Assembly (NCBI GenBank): GCA_942492055.1
Contig: CALODP010000019.1
Coordinates: forward strand, 310,001-374,000
Reading direction: 5' to 3'
From: CALODP01 sp942492055
GTDB taxonomy: Bacteria > Bacteroidota > Ignavibacteria > Ignavibacteriales > Melioribacteraceae
Length of the DNA: 64,000 nucleotides
The position numbers and the translations under genes were made by a program. Below the pieces are notes generated by a model, which searched no databases, was not told the DNA's origin, and was given only the letters and a program-made list of their open reading frames with translations. This document shows positions 24,293 through 33,561 of the stretch, piece after piece. Every line of letters begins with the position of its first letter. The stretch's first letter is position 1.

Positions 24293-26239
24293 ATGCTAAA
24301 CGGAAACTCTGTAAGGAAAACCGAAAAAGAGATTGAACAGCTGAAAGAGGAATTGCTTGAATTGAAAGCAACAGCCAGGGACATAAAGCATCTCGAAAAG
24401 TATAAGAAGATTTTCGAAATCTCCCCCGAGGCTATTATTCTTTTGGATCCGACCGGCACGGTCATAGACGCAAACGGGAGGGTTAACGACTGGCTCGGCT
24501 ATCCCCCCGAAGAAATAATCGGTAAGAACATTATGTTCCTCCCCTTCTTCTCCAAGAAAGTTAAGATGCGAGCATTAATGAATCTGGGAAAAAGACTACG
24601 TGGGATAGAGATCCCCCCTTACGATCTTGAATTCTACGGACGAGACGGAAATATACTTTGCGGAAGAGTAATAGCAACTCTATTGCGAACCGAGAACGGC
24701 GGAATTGCCGGAGATTTGGTGATGATAACAAATATTACCGAACAGAAAAAGGCCGAAAAAAGACTGATAGATAATGAAAGAAAATTCAGAACTCTTACCG
24801 AAACAACCTCTTCGGCTATCTTCATAGTAAAGGATAATAAGTTCTGCTATATGAACAAAGCGGGGGAAAAGATATGTGGCTACAGTTTGGAAGAATTAAA
24901 AGGGAAAAACTTTTGGGAAATTGTTCATCCTGATCATCGTGCGCTTGCCAAAGAACGGGCCTTCGGCAGACTACAACATAAAGATGTTCCCCAGAACTAT
25001 GAGATGAAGATAATCACCTCTTCCGGTGAGATCAAATGGATGGAGTTTATGGGTAGCTATTTGGAATATGAAGGAATACCGGCAATACTCGGTACGGGAT
25101 TCGATATTACCCAAAGAAAAGAGATGGAAGAACATCTTCGTATAAGCGAAGAAAAGTTCCGTTCTATATATGAAAACGCTACGATAGGTTTGTACAGAAG
25201 TACCCCGGCCGGAAAGATACTAATGACAAATCCTACTTTGCTGAAAATACTCGGATTCAACAACATAGAGGCTATGAATTCGTTCGACATTGAGAAAGAG
25301 GGATATTCCGACAGAGAAACGAGAAAAAGATTTATAGAGTATTTACAAGCCAACGATAAGATTTTCAATTTCGAAAATTTATGGAGGCGTCCCGACGGGA
25401 AAATTGTCTATATCAGCGAAAGCGCACGAGTTATAAAAAATAAAAAAGGGATTCCGCTTTATTATGATGGGACAATCGAAGATGTTACCATACGGAAAGA
25501 ACAGGAAGAAAAGATCCGACTCTTTACCGAAGAGTTAAAAGAGCTGAACGCCACCAAAGATAAGTTCTTTTCTATCATCGCGCACGATCTTAAGAATCCC
25601 TTTGTTTCTATTCTCGGCTTCTCCGAAATTTTGTCGGAAGACTTCCCCGATCTCTCCGATACCGAAAAGAAGGAATTGATAAACGAAATCTTCGACGCGG
25701 CTCGAAAAGCTCACAATCTGCTCCAAAATCTTCTTACTTGGTCCCGCTCGCAAAGGGGGATGATCAAAGTTGATTTGCAAAATCTTAACTTAGCCGAAAT
25801 GGTTAAGGAAGCTGTCGAACCGTACGAAGGGAACGCCACAAATAAGAATATTGCTGTTCGTATTTCCATTCCCGAACACATTCATGTGCACGCCGATAAA
25901 TATATGCTGGAAACAACAATCGGTAACATCACAAACAACGCTATTAAGTTCACTCGGGAAAACGGAAAAGTTGAAATAACCGCTGAAGAAAATAGCAGCA
26001 GAGTTTTCCTTATGATTACCGACAACGGGGTGGGGATGAGCAAAGAGCAACAAGAGAAACTATTCGATGTAGGAACTCATTGCTCAACAAAAGGAACAGC
26101 CGACGAATCGGGAACAGGTTTGGGATTAATTCTATGCAAGGATTTCATTGAAAAGCAGAAAGGAAAAATTTCCATTAAAAGTGCCCCCGATGAAGGAAGC
26201 ACTTTCATAATAGAATTGCAAAAATGGATTGATGAGTAA
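24293..26239 (+). CDS. PAS-domain sensor histidine kinase
   Basis: 648-aa kinase without membrane helices. A short coiled coil (about 6-35) leads into three PAS domains at about 40-155 (IFEISPEAIILLDPTGTVID), 160-285 and 290-410 (IYENATIGLYRSTPAGKILM). Then come a HisKA dimerisation domain with the phospho-acceptor in SIIAHDLKNPFVSILGF and an ATPase domain with N box NITNNAIKFT, G1 box DNGVGMS and G2 box GTGLGL. I prefer the ATG at 24293-24295 (GGAGAGAACAAAA just upstream) over an in-frame start 48 codons earlier, which would add an unrelated stretch. No response regulator is adjacent, so the partner is elsewhere. The signal is unknown; a cytosolic redox or ligand cue is plausible for PAS repeats. 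Confidence 0.93.
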   Translation: MLNGNSVRKTEKEIEQLKEELLELKATARDIKHLEKYKKIFEISPEAIILLDPTGTVIDANGRVNDWLGYPPEEIIGKNIMFLPFFSKKVKMRALMNLGKRLRGIEIPPYDLEFYGRDGNILCGRVIATLLRTENGGIAGDLVMITNITEQKKAEKRLIDNERKFRTLTETTSSAIFIVKDNKFCYMNKAGEKICGYSLEELKGKNFWEIVHPDHRALAKERAFGRLQHKDVPQNYEMKIITSSGEIKWMEFMGSYLEYEGIPAILGTGFDITQRKEMEEHLRISEEKFRSIYENATIGLYRSTPAGKILMTNPTLLKILGFNNIEAMNSFDIEKEGYSDRETRKRFIEYLQANDKIFNFENLWRRPDGKIVYISESARVIKNKKGIPLYYDGTIEDVTIRKEQEEKIRLFTEELKELNATKDKFFSIIAHDLKNPFVSILGFSEILSEDFPDLSDTEKKELINEIFDAARKAHNLLQNLLTWSRSQRGMIKVDLQNLNLAEMVKEAVEPYEGNATNKNIAVRISIPEHIHVHADKYMLETTIGNITNNAIKFTRENGKVEITAEENSSRVFLMITDNGVGMSKEQQEKLFDVGTHCSTKGTADESGTGLGLILCKDFIEKQKGKISIKSAPDEGSTFIIELQKWIDE

Positions 26240-26268
26240 TAAGAAATTCCTTCGACGGAATAACTTAT

Positions 26269-28548
26269 TTAGAATTTCATCCCGGCTGTAAAATATAGCT
26301 GACTCTGTTTGGTCCCCGGGTTACGAATATTCGCGTCCCCTCTGGCATACATTATCTCAAAGAGTCCTAATATCGAGGTAAACTTCAGGCCAATTCCGTA
26401 ACCGAGCAAAGGTCTTCCGTAAGTAGGATTAGATAGAGTTCCCAGATTATAATCGAAAGCGGTGTTGAATACCGCCTTAAAGAAGATATCCCTTTTATAC
26501 TCGTATCTGTAAGTAAATCGGAATATATCCCATCGGCTACCAATTCCCTGATCGAAATTAATACCGACAAAAGATTCCGGTCCACCGATATGAAACCTTT
26601 TGTAGATGGGAACGTTATCCCAAGAATGCATTACCGCGCCACGAAGCCCTATTGTATGATACTTGCCAAATGTTTTGTAAAGTTTCAAATCGGCGTAATA
26701 TCTGTTGTACAATACATCCGTACCTAACGCCTCCCCGCTGTATTCGTAGAATGAACTGAATTTCGCTCCGTGCCTCGGCAAAAGAACATCATCCAGTATA
26801 TCATACTCAAGATCAACTTTTATACGGGCAATATTATCTTTCCACGTAGGAATAAGATTGGCAAAATTATTCGAGGAGATAATCGGTTTGATATCCATAT
26901 ATTCGTAATCGAAACTCCCTTCTAACACCCAGTATTTGCTTAGATTTATCCCCAAACCGCCACGTAATGTCAATGAACGATCCTTGTATTCGGCTACCTT
27001 ATCTTCCTTAAAATAGAGATCCGTAGGAACACTCTTGTAATGCACCGAGACAAAAGGATAAACCGGAAAATCCATCGAGCGAGAGGGATAAGAGATCTTC
27101 AGATCAAATTTGCGAATCCCGCCGAATTGATATTGCGCTTCCATACGATTCCCGTCGAAAAGGAGAGAAGTAGTTTCAATCCCGAAAATCGCCACGATCT
27201 TGTGAAAATCGTCATATCTGAAACCGGCATGCAGTTTTCTGAGAGATCTTTCCTCAACGGAAATAATCAGCTTTACAAATCCCTCTTCTTCCTCGCGTAC
27301 TTCATAAGAAATTTTCTTAAAGTACCCGAGACTATATAGCGCGTCTATTTTCTCTTTAATATTCTTCGTGATAAATTCTTCACCGGGACGAATACCCAGA
27401 TTAGCGTATATAAAGGAAAAATCAAGGACTTTGTTCCCTTCTATATTTATCCCTTTTATCACGGGTGGATTCTTTTTGTAATTCTCGTAGGTCTGTTTGT
27501 AAACATTATATTTGTTAGAACTCTCTTCGGCTACTTCTCCGATAATTCCATATCTCTTAAGACTGTCGCGTAATTCAATCAGCAACTCTTTGTTCAAATT
27601 CCCCGCTCTTTCCCCGATATCAACAATATCCATAATATTCTCATCGGAAAAATCCATAACGGAATAATTTCTTACGTTCGACTCGATATAGATATCGGTT
27701 CCTTTCTTATTTTTCTCCAACCTCGGATTTCTCGGCAGATCCGCAGTTCGGTCGAGCACCGAAAATATATCTTTCAGATCCTTCTTATATCTTTTCCCGA
27801 AATTCAGATTCAATCCGATCACAATATCAGCCCCCATCGAGCGGACCACATCAACCGGGAAATTATTCAACACACCCCCATCAATCAGAAGAGAATCACC
27901 GTATTCAACCGGAGTAAAAACAGAAGGGATAGACATAGTAGAGCGAAGCGCCTTACTGAGAGATCCTTTTCGAAGCACTACTTCGTTACCGGTTATCAGA
28001 TCAGCCGCTACACATCGGAAAGGGATCGGAAGCTGATCGAAATCGTTCCGCCCCTCAAAGGGATATGTAATATCGAGAAAGAGATTTTGTATTTTTTGTC
28101 CTTCAATAAGTCCGGAAGGGAATTTAGGAGTAAATCCATTCAAATCAAGCACGATCTGATATTTGCCACTCTTCTGTTTTTCAATAAAGGGGAGCATTTC
28201 CCTTCTGGGAGCGTCCGAAAAAATTTCCTCCCAATCTATCGCGACACCGAGCTTTTCCATTTCTTCGGCGGTATATCCCATCGAGTAAAGAGCCCCGACA
28301 ATTCCACCCATGCTTGTTCCGGCAACATAGTCTATCGGAATATTGAGGCTATCGATTAGTTTTATTATACCGACGTGAGCAAACCCCAAAACTCCGCCAC
28401 CGCAAAGAGCCAGTCCGATTTTCGGGCGTTTTCCGTTTTCAAATTTATTTTTCCATTCTCCGTCGGGAAGATTCTCTTTCCCGTAAGAATTACCAACAAG
28501 ACCGAATAACAGAAAAGTAGCTAAGGCAATCGCGGCAAACTTTTTCAT
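26269..28548 (-). CDS. patatin-like phospholipase fused to POTRA and BamA-type barrel (second copy)
   Basis: 759 aa with signal peptide (1-23). The patatin domain is at about 43-330. It has the glycine-rich loop CGGGVLGFAH, nucleophile Ser79 in GTSMG and catalytic Asp223 in IDGG. One POTRA-like domain (about 365-440: IKGINIEGNKVLDFSFIY, then GYFKKISYEVREEEEGFVKL) precedes a surface-antigen beta-barrel with RFHIGGPESFVGINFDQG and a final aromatic strand (YFTAGMKF). This is the PlpD/type Vd layout, with a shorter linker than the protein at 10.6-13.3 kb. It follows the M23 peptidase gene by 6 bp and is probably co-transcribed with it, which hints at a shared envelope role. Convergent with the kinase gene. 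Confidence 0.88.
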   Translation of the reverse strand: MKKFAAIALATFLLFGLVGNSYGKENLPDGEWKNKFENGKRPKIGLALCGGGVLGFAHVGIIKLIDSLNIPIDYVAGTSMGGIVGALYSMGYTAEEMEKLGVAIDWEEIFSDAPRREMLPFIEKQKSGKYQIVLDLNGFTPKFPSGLIEGQKIQNLFLDITYPFEGRNDFDQLPIPFRCVAADLITGNEVVLRKGSLSKALRSTMSIPSVFTPVEYGDSLLIDGGVLNNFPVDVVRSMGADIVIGLNLNFGKRYKKDLKDIFSVLDRTADLPRNPRLEKNKKGTDIYIESNVRNYSVMDFSDENIMDIVDIGERAGNLNKELLIELRDSLKRYGIIGEVAEESSNKYNVYKQTYENYKKNPPVIKGINIEGNKVLDFSFIYANLGIRPGEEFITKNIKEKIDALYSLGYFKKISYEVREEEEGFVKLIISVEERSLRKLHAGFRYDDFHKIVAIFGIETTSLLFDGNRMEAQYQFGGIRKFDLKISYPSRSMDFPVYPFVSVHYKSVPTDLYFKEDKVAEYKDRSLTLRGGLGINLSKYWVLEGSFDYEYMDIKPIISSNNFANLIPTWKDNIARIKVDLEYDILDDVLLPRHGAKFSSFYEYSGEALGTDVLYNRYYADLKLYKTFGKYHTIGLRGAVMHSWDNVPIYKRFHIGGPESFVGINFDQGIGSRWDIFRFTYRYEYKRDIFFKAVFNTAFDYNLGTLSNPTYGRPLLGYGIGLKFTSILGLFEIMYARGDANIRNPGTKQSQLYFTAGMKF

Positions 28549-28554
28549 AATATT

Positions 28555-29382
28555 TTATTCACGTTTTAGTTTGAAATTCATTTCCAATATACCTTTAGGA
28601 TCAACACGCTTTCCGTACCATTGGCATCCCCAATGCAAATGAGGTCCGGTTGATCTTCCGGTAGAACCGATCTCTCCGATCTTATCTCCTTTCTTCACAA
28701 AATCTCCCGCTTTAACATCTTTTTTACTAAGATGCAGATAAAAACTATTTACGCCCTGCCCATGATCAACAAGAATGTAGTTACCGGCATAATAGAATGT
28801 ATCGGCGGCAAGAGTTACAAATCCGTCGGCCATTGCGTAGACAGGTGTACCTTTGGCGGCCGCGATATCAATACCGTTGTGGGCGTTCTTCGGGGTTCCG
28901 TTTAGTATTCTCTGACTTCCGAATACACTCGAAATCCATCCCCCGTTTACAGGACACATAAATCCGTCGGCAAAAAGAGCAGTATCTATTTCCCCGATTT
29001 TCTTTCTGGCTTCCTTTGATATTTTTCTCTCCCGCGCAAGTCTCTCGTTCTGACTTTTCGGAGCGGTAACCAGACTCTTTTTCATTTTGTTAATTCTTTG
29101 TATTCTGTATTTCCTCTTTCCGAGAGTTATTCTCTTAAGTATTACTTTGTTGCTCTCCAACTTGATATTAAGAAGATGTTCTTCGTTGTCATCCCGATCA
29201 AACCCGAAAGCGAATATACCATTTTCATCAACTTGCAAATCCTTACCATCCAGCTTAGCCCACTGCACACCATCCGATTGTCCGATAACCAGACTACCCG
29301 ACTTAAACTCACCGTAAAATCTAAGATCCTGTGCCGCAACCGACACATAACAAAATATCAGTAATAGAAAAACCTTCTTCAT
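28555..29382 (-). CDS. M23 (LytM-type) metallopeptidase, secreted
   Basis: 275-aa exported protein with signal peptide (1-17). A beta-rich N-domain and a basic linker with a helical segment (RLARERKISKEARKKIGEID) precede the M23 fold at about 150-265. The zinc site is complete: HNGID gives the first His and Asp, and HLHW gives the HxH pair. The conserved FGSQRILNGTPKNAH and GSTGRSTGPHLHW segments surround it. Length and ligands fit an active peptidoglycan endopeptidase or a divisome-type regulator. GGGAGTATTA precedes the ATG. The downstream patatin/BamA gene follows at 6 bp, making an envelope operon. Confidence 0.92.
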   Translation of the reverse strand: MKKVFLLLIFCYVSVAAQDLRFYGEFKSGSLVIGQSDGVQWAKLDGKDLQVDENGIFAFGFDRDDNEEHLLNIKLESNKVILKRITLGKRKYRIQRINKMKKSLVTAPKSQNERLARERKISKEARKKIGEIDTALFADGFMCPVNGGWISSVFGSQRILNGTPKNAHNGIDIAAAKGTPVYAMADGFVTLAADTFYYAGNYILVDHGQGVNSFYLHLSKKDVKAGDFVKKGDKIGEIGSTGRSTGPHLHWGCQWYGKRVDPKGILEMNFKLKRE

Positions 29383-29574
29383 TAATACTCCCTGTTGAAA
29401 AGACTGTTCGAAAAATAAGGTAACGTAATACTAAATTCATCATTAAAGCGCAAATAATGGTACTTCCAATCGGTTAAAAAAGAATATTTTCTTTTCCCGC
29501 TGATATTTTACAAATTACTTCTTACTTTAGGACTGAATTTTCTTTACACCAACATAATATTCACGGAGAGTGAA

Positions 29575-31056
29575 ATGGCATTAAAAAGAATATTTTTCTT
29601 TCTCACAATTATCATGAGTGTTGGCATGCTTACCTATGCGCAAACTATCGACTTTGACAAATATTTTCATAACCGTACAATGCGTCTCGATTATCATCAC
29701 ACCGGAGACTCTAAAACGGAAATAATTTCTCCCGACAAAATCTATTCATACGATTCTTGGGGAAGAAACAAAGTAAATCTTTTGGATCAGTTCAACAATG
29801 GCAGATACTACGTAAAGATTTACGACACAGCCGAGAGAAAGCTTATTTATTCGAAAGGATATGACAGCTATTTCGGAGAATATAAATTAAGCGGACCTGC
29901 CGCGAAAGGAATAATAAAAACCTTTCACGAAACCGCGATATTCCCTCATCCGAAACAAGAATTTCGCTTTGTAATAGAAAGACGAAACGAAAGAAAGGTT
30001 ATGGAGGAATTTTATTCGACTATAATTAACCCGGATGACATAGGGATAATTCGTCTCAAAGCGATGGATTGCCAGGTCACAATTGTAAAATCTCATTTCA
30101 GCGGTAATCCTGAAAAGAGAGTTGATATAGCTATTATTGGTGACGGTTATTCTAAGAATGACATAAAAAAATTCGAGAAGGATATGAAGAAGTTCACAGA
30201 TTTCTTCTTTTCGCAAGAGCCTTACAAATCGATGAAGAACTCTTTCAATATCTATGGCATTCTAAAACCGAGCGAAGAGAGTGGAGTAGACGAACCGAGA
30301 GCAGATATCTATAAGAATACCACATTGAGCTCAACTTTTAACTCGATGAATTCCGAAAGATATCTTTTGACCGAAGATAACAAAACCTTGCACGACCTCG
30401 CTGCTCTGGTTCCCTTCGACGCGATTACTATTATGGTAAATCACGCCCGATACGGAGGTGGAGGGATTTATAATTTCTTCGCTACATTCACTACGGATAA
30501 TCAGTTTGCCAAATATCTTTTCATTCATGAATTCGGTCACTCATTCGGCGGATTAGCTGATGAATACTACACATCATCAACAGCATATAATGATTTTTAT
30601 CCGCTGGGAATAGAACCGGTCGAGCCGAATATCACGGCAATGCTGGATCCCGAAAATGTTAAATGGAAAGAATTATTATCGGATGATATAGCGGTTCCGA
30701 CTCCATGGGAAAAGGAAGATTTCGATAAATCGGACGCCGTATGGCAAAAAGAGAGAGCCGAAATGAATAATCTTATTGCCCGATTAAAAAGGGAACAAGC
30801 TCCCCAAAGTGAGATTGATTTGGCGGAAAAAGAGTACGCGCAAAAAGATAGAGCTCACTCCGATAAAGTTGATAAATATTTGCAGGCAAGTAAATATTGG
30901 GGAAAGGTAGGAGTCTACGAAGGAGCCGGATACGCTTCGAGAGGGTTGTATCGCCCGATGCTCGATTGCATAATGTTTTCCAAAGGGGACAAACCTTTCT
31001 GCAAAGTTTGCGAAGCCGCAGTCAGAAGAGTAATAAAACATTATACCGGCGAATAA
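29575..31056 (+). CDS. M64 family metallopeptidase, secreted
   Basis: 493-aa exported protein (signal peptide about 1-22). A beta-rich N-domain (about 25-160) has strands typical of the M64 N-terminal domain. The catalytic domain starts with KRVDIAIIGDGYSKNDIKKF and contains AITIMVNHARYGGGGIYN and the zinc motif HEFGHSFGGLADEYY (HExxHxxGxxDE). The C-terminal part holds a charged helical insert (KSDAVWQKERAEMNNLIARL) and a cysteine pair (KPFCKVCEAAVRR). M64 peptidases include an IgA protease from a gut bacterium, but homologues are broad in Bacteroidota and the substrate here is unknown. GGAGAGTGAA precedes the ATG. No T9SS sorting domain is present, so it is probably periplasmic. Confidence 0.9.
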   Translation: MALKRIFFFLTIIMSVGMLTYAQTIDFDKYFHNRTMRLDYHHTGDSKTEIISPDKIYSYDSWGRNKVNLLDQFNNGRYYVKIYDTAERKLIYSKGYDSYFGEYKLSGPAAKGIIKTFHETAIFPHPKQEFRFVIERRNERKVMEEFYSTIINPDDIGIIRLKAMDCQVTIVKSHFSGNPEKRVDIAIIGDGYSKNDIKKFEKDMKKFTDFFFSQEPYKSMKNSFNIYGILKPSEESGVDEPRADIYKNTTLSSTFNSMNSERYLLTEDNKTLHDLAALVPFDAITIMVNHARYGGGGIYNFFATFTTDNQFAKYLFIHEFGHSFGGLADEYYTSSTAYNDFYPLGIEPVEPNITAMLDPENVKWKELLSDDIAVPTPWEKEDFDKSDAVWQKERAEMNNLIARLKREQAPQSEIDLAEKEYAQKDRAHSDKVDKYLQASKYWGKVGVYEGAGYASRGLYRPMLDCIMFSKGDKPFCKVCEAAVRRVIKHYTGE

Positions 31057-31064
31057 TTTTCCGA

Positions 31065-31097
31065 AAGACTGTTTCTCTTATCGTGAGAAACAGTCTT
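31065..31097. terminator. bidirectional intrinsic terminator
   Basis: AAGACTGTTTCTC (31065-31077) and GAGAAACAGTCTT (31085-31097) form a perfect 13-bp stem with a 7-base loop between the convergent M64 and GAF-protein genes. A T-rich tract follows on the + strand (GTCTATTTCGTTT). Confidence 0.85.
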
Positions 31098-31108
31098 GTC
31101 TATTTCGT

Positions 31109-33514
31109 TTAAGAAATTTTCCCATTCGCATTTACAACCACTTCCCTGAATTCTTCTTTCATGAAATCATAAACCGGTTCTTTGCATTCCTGATTCACCG
31201 TAACACGCAAAGCACGCAAACCTTGCACTCCCTGAAGAGTTTCCAGAAGCACCTCTTCTGTTTCGGGGAGTAATACATTCTTGGCTTGGAGATACTCTAT
31301 ATACTTCTTGTACTCATAAGCCTCTTTCCCCTGAGAATATACGATAGCTATTTTCCCGGGTTGGGTCAGTCGTTCATTTGTACCCAATATGAGAGCTTTA
31401 TCAATTCTTTTCTTCATTATCTCATAACGAATATTGTACGTCCCATCCACGTCGAATTTCTTTTCATCCATTCTAAAACGAATCGCAAGAGGAGTATTTT
31501 GAACCAAAATCAAATGAGTAGTTTCCAGATCAACTTTCAGATCTGCTCTAATCTCTCCGGTCTTTCTGGCAATTTCACAAACGGCAATCAATTGCCAGAG
31601 TCGGAGATTATGAAGATATATTTTGTCAAAAGGCTTATCCTTCACCAAAGACTCTCCGATGTATATTCCATGCTCAACACCATCGGTTTTATATTTCTCG
31701 AAGTAATGCGGAAACATCTTTTGCGCATATATCTCAGCGTCATCTAAAAAAGATGAAATAGTATCGTTAATCGTGCTTACAGCTTCTTCGTATTCTCCTC
31801 GCTTCACGTAGAGTGACTTCGTGGCCTTGTCAAGTTTGCTTTCGTATTCTTTTAGTTCTTTCCCTAAATCAGGTTCTGTCTTTTTCAAATGAGCAAAAAT
31901 ACTCTCGACTTCATTCTGAATAAACTCGCTCACAGATACTTCGGCTCCGCTACTGAGTCCGTTATTAATGTCATGCAAAAAGCGCTCGACTCTGAAAATC
32001 ATTTCCTCCAATATCGGTAGTTGTTTCAGAGAATTGGCTTTAAGCAAAATATTGTTTATTATTTTCAGATGTTCTGCCAAATCTTCCTGAATGGCTCTAT
32101 TCCTGTGAAGCGAAGAATTTCGTATATCAGTGACAGCGTAAAGAGGATATACATTTTCGAAAATAATGTTTTCCATCTCGGCAGGAAGTCCTTCGGTTCT
32201 TTTCCCTAACAAATTTACAGCGGCATTGAGAAATCGCCATTCTACCGTCGGATGAATTGCGGTACACTCTTCTTTTATTATCGCCTGTATTTTATTTTCC
32301 GTTTCTTCCAAAATTCTTTTTATGGCTATCGAAAAAAGCAGAGACACTTCTTTTATCTTGAATTTATCAAAGGATGTAAAGTCTTTCGGATCGGAAGAAC
32401 CAAGCTCCAAAAACCCGATCAGCTCTTTATGTGAAAACAACGGTGCTGCAACAAGACTTCTAATTCCCTGCCGCTCAATCTCTTTTTCCACAATACTTTT
32501 ATTCGGGTGGGTTAACAAATCATCAATAATAACCGACTTATTCGTCATTGCGGCCATTTCATAAATAGAATTGGAAATGTCGCTACAATTGAAATTACAT
32601 GTATCATTCAGAACAAAACTATTTCCGATTTGTCTTCCGTAGGTAAGAATATCTTTATTGTCATGCAAAGCCGCAAGACCAAGCTTTAAGTTCGGTTTCT
32701 TGAAAAAGCTTCGGAGTTTATGTTCCAACTCTTTGAATTTCTCGGGTGAAATAATCGATTCCCTTTCAAGGAGATCATATTTCAAATGAGAGAGAACTTC
32801 CTGATTAGTAACATCAATGGCCGTTACAGTTGAAAATCCGAAAAACTCAAATTTTTCCGGTGGCAAATACTCGAACCACTTTTCCAGACATTTGCTTGAG
32901 TTCAACAATTCCCCTACCTGCTGTTCGGTAAGTTCCGGCAACTCCCCGTTAACTTTGATTTGGAGAAATTGACCATCGAATTCGAATTGGTAAAAACGAT
33001 CGAGATTAGTTTTAGGATCAGATATATTAAAGACCATAGAGTAGTCGATATTCAATTCCACATTATAACATCTGTGTAAAATGTAGAAATATCCTTTTAT
33101 CGTTCTCCAAAACTTGGAAGCTTCGGGATCTTGCACATCTACTTTCTTAAATACGTTTTCCGTAAAACCAATCTTATTATCGAATAACTCCGTTTTGTAA
33201 ACCGGGATGAAATCAAAGGGAACAAGAGACGCCTTCAGTGAAGTATCCCATTCCGCAGGAGAATAGATGGCAGACATAAGAAGATCGATCTCATCTTTGT
33301 ACTTTTTATATGGCGAATAATCATCAATGTCATTCACAAACCAATCGATTTTCTTGATTTCTTCAATCTTATCTTTCGCAAAATAGTATCTCGGGTCTTT
33401 CGCAGCTATTCTTTTTTCCCACAGCTCGATAACCGGCCTAAAACTAAGAGTCCTTTTAAAAGGAATCTCTTTTAATTTCGGCTCAAGGAGCTCTTTTTCC
33501 AAATCTTTATTCAC
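31109..33514 (-). CDS. large GAF-domain protein of unknown role
   Basis: 801 aa, no signal peptide or membrane helix. A GAF domain is visible at about 265-400 (LGLAALHDNKDILTYGRQIG; MTNKSVIIDDLLTHP; GIRSLVAAPLFSHKELIGFL). The ~260 residues before it and ~400 after it match no domain I can name. The second half is helical (LLKANSLKQLPILEEMIFRV) and then beta-rich, with TTHLILVQNTPLAIRFRMDE. There is no HisKA, GGDEF or HTH module, so it is not a standard sensor kinase or cyclase. Similar ~800-aa proteins with a central GAF occur in Bacteroidota. The start is GTG with GGGGGA upstream. The amylase gene lies 47 bp upstream on the same strand. Function unknown. Confidence 0.8.
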   Translation of the reverse strand: MNKDLEKELLEPKLKEIPFKRTLSFRPVIELWEKRIAAKDPRYYFAKDKIEEIKKIDWFVNDIDDYSPYKKYKDEIDLLMSAIYSPAEWDTSLKASLVPFDFIPVYKTELFDNKIGFTENVFKKVDVQDPEASKFWRTIKGYFYILHRCYNVELNIDYSMVFNISDPKTNLDRFYQFEFDGQFLQIKVNGELPELTEQQVGELLNSSKCLEKWFEYLPPEKFEFFGFSTVTAIDVTNQEVLSHLKYDLLERESIISPEKFKELEHKLRSFFKKPNLKLGLAALHDNKDILTYGRQIGNSFVLNDTCNFNCSDISNSIYEMAAMTNKSVIIDDLLTHPNKSIVEKEIERQGIRSLVAAPLFSHKELIGFLELGSSDPKDFTSFDKFKIKEVSLLFSIAIKRILEETENKIQAIIKEECTAIHPTVEWRFLNAAVNLLGKRTEGLPAEMENIIFENVYPLYAVTDIRNSSLHRNRAIQEDLAEHLKIINNILLKANSLKQLPILEEMIFRVERFLHDINNGLSSGAEVSVSEFIQNEVESIFAHLKKTEPDLGKELKEYESKLDKATKSLYVKRGEYEEAVSTINDTISSFLDDAEIYAQKMFPHYFEKYKTDGVEHGIYIGESLVKDKPFDKIYLHNLRLWQLIAVCEIARKTGEIRADLKVDLETTHLILVQNTPLAIRFRMDEKKFDVDGTYNIRYEIMKKRIDKALILGTNERLTQPGKIAIVYSQGKEAYEYKKYIEYLQAKNVLLPETEEVLLETLQGVQGLRALRVTVNQECKEPVYDFMKEEFREVVVNANGKIS

Positions 33515-33561
33515 CTTACTTCCCCCTAATTCTTTATCTCTCAGACGTAAAGATCAGAAAA

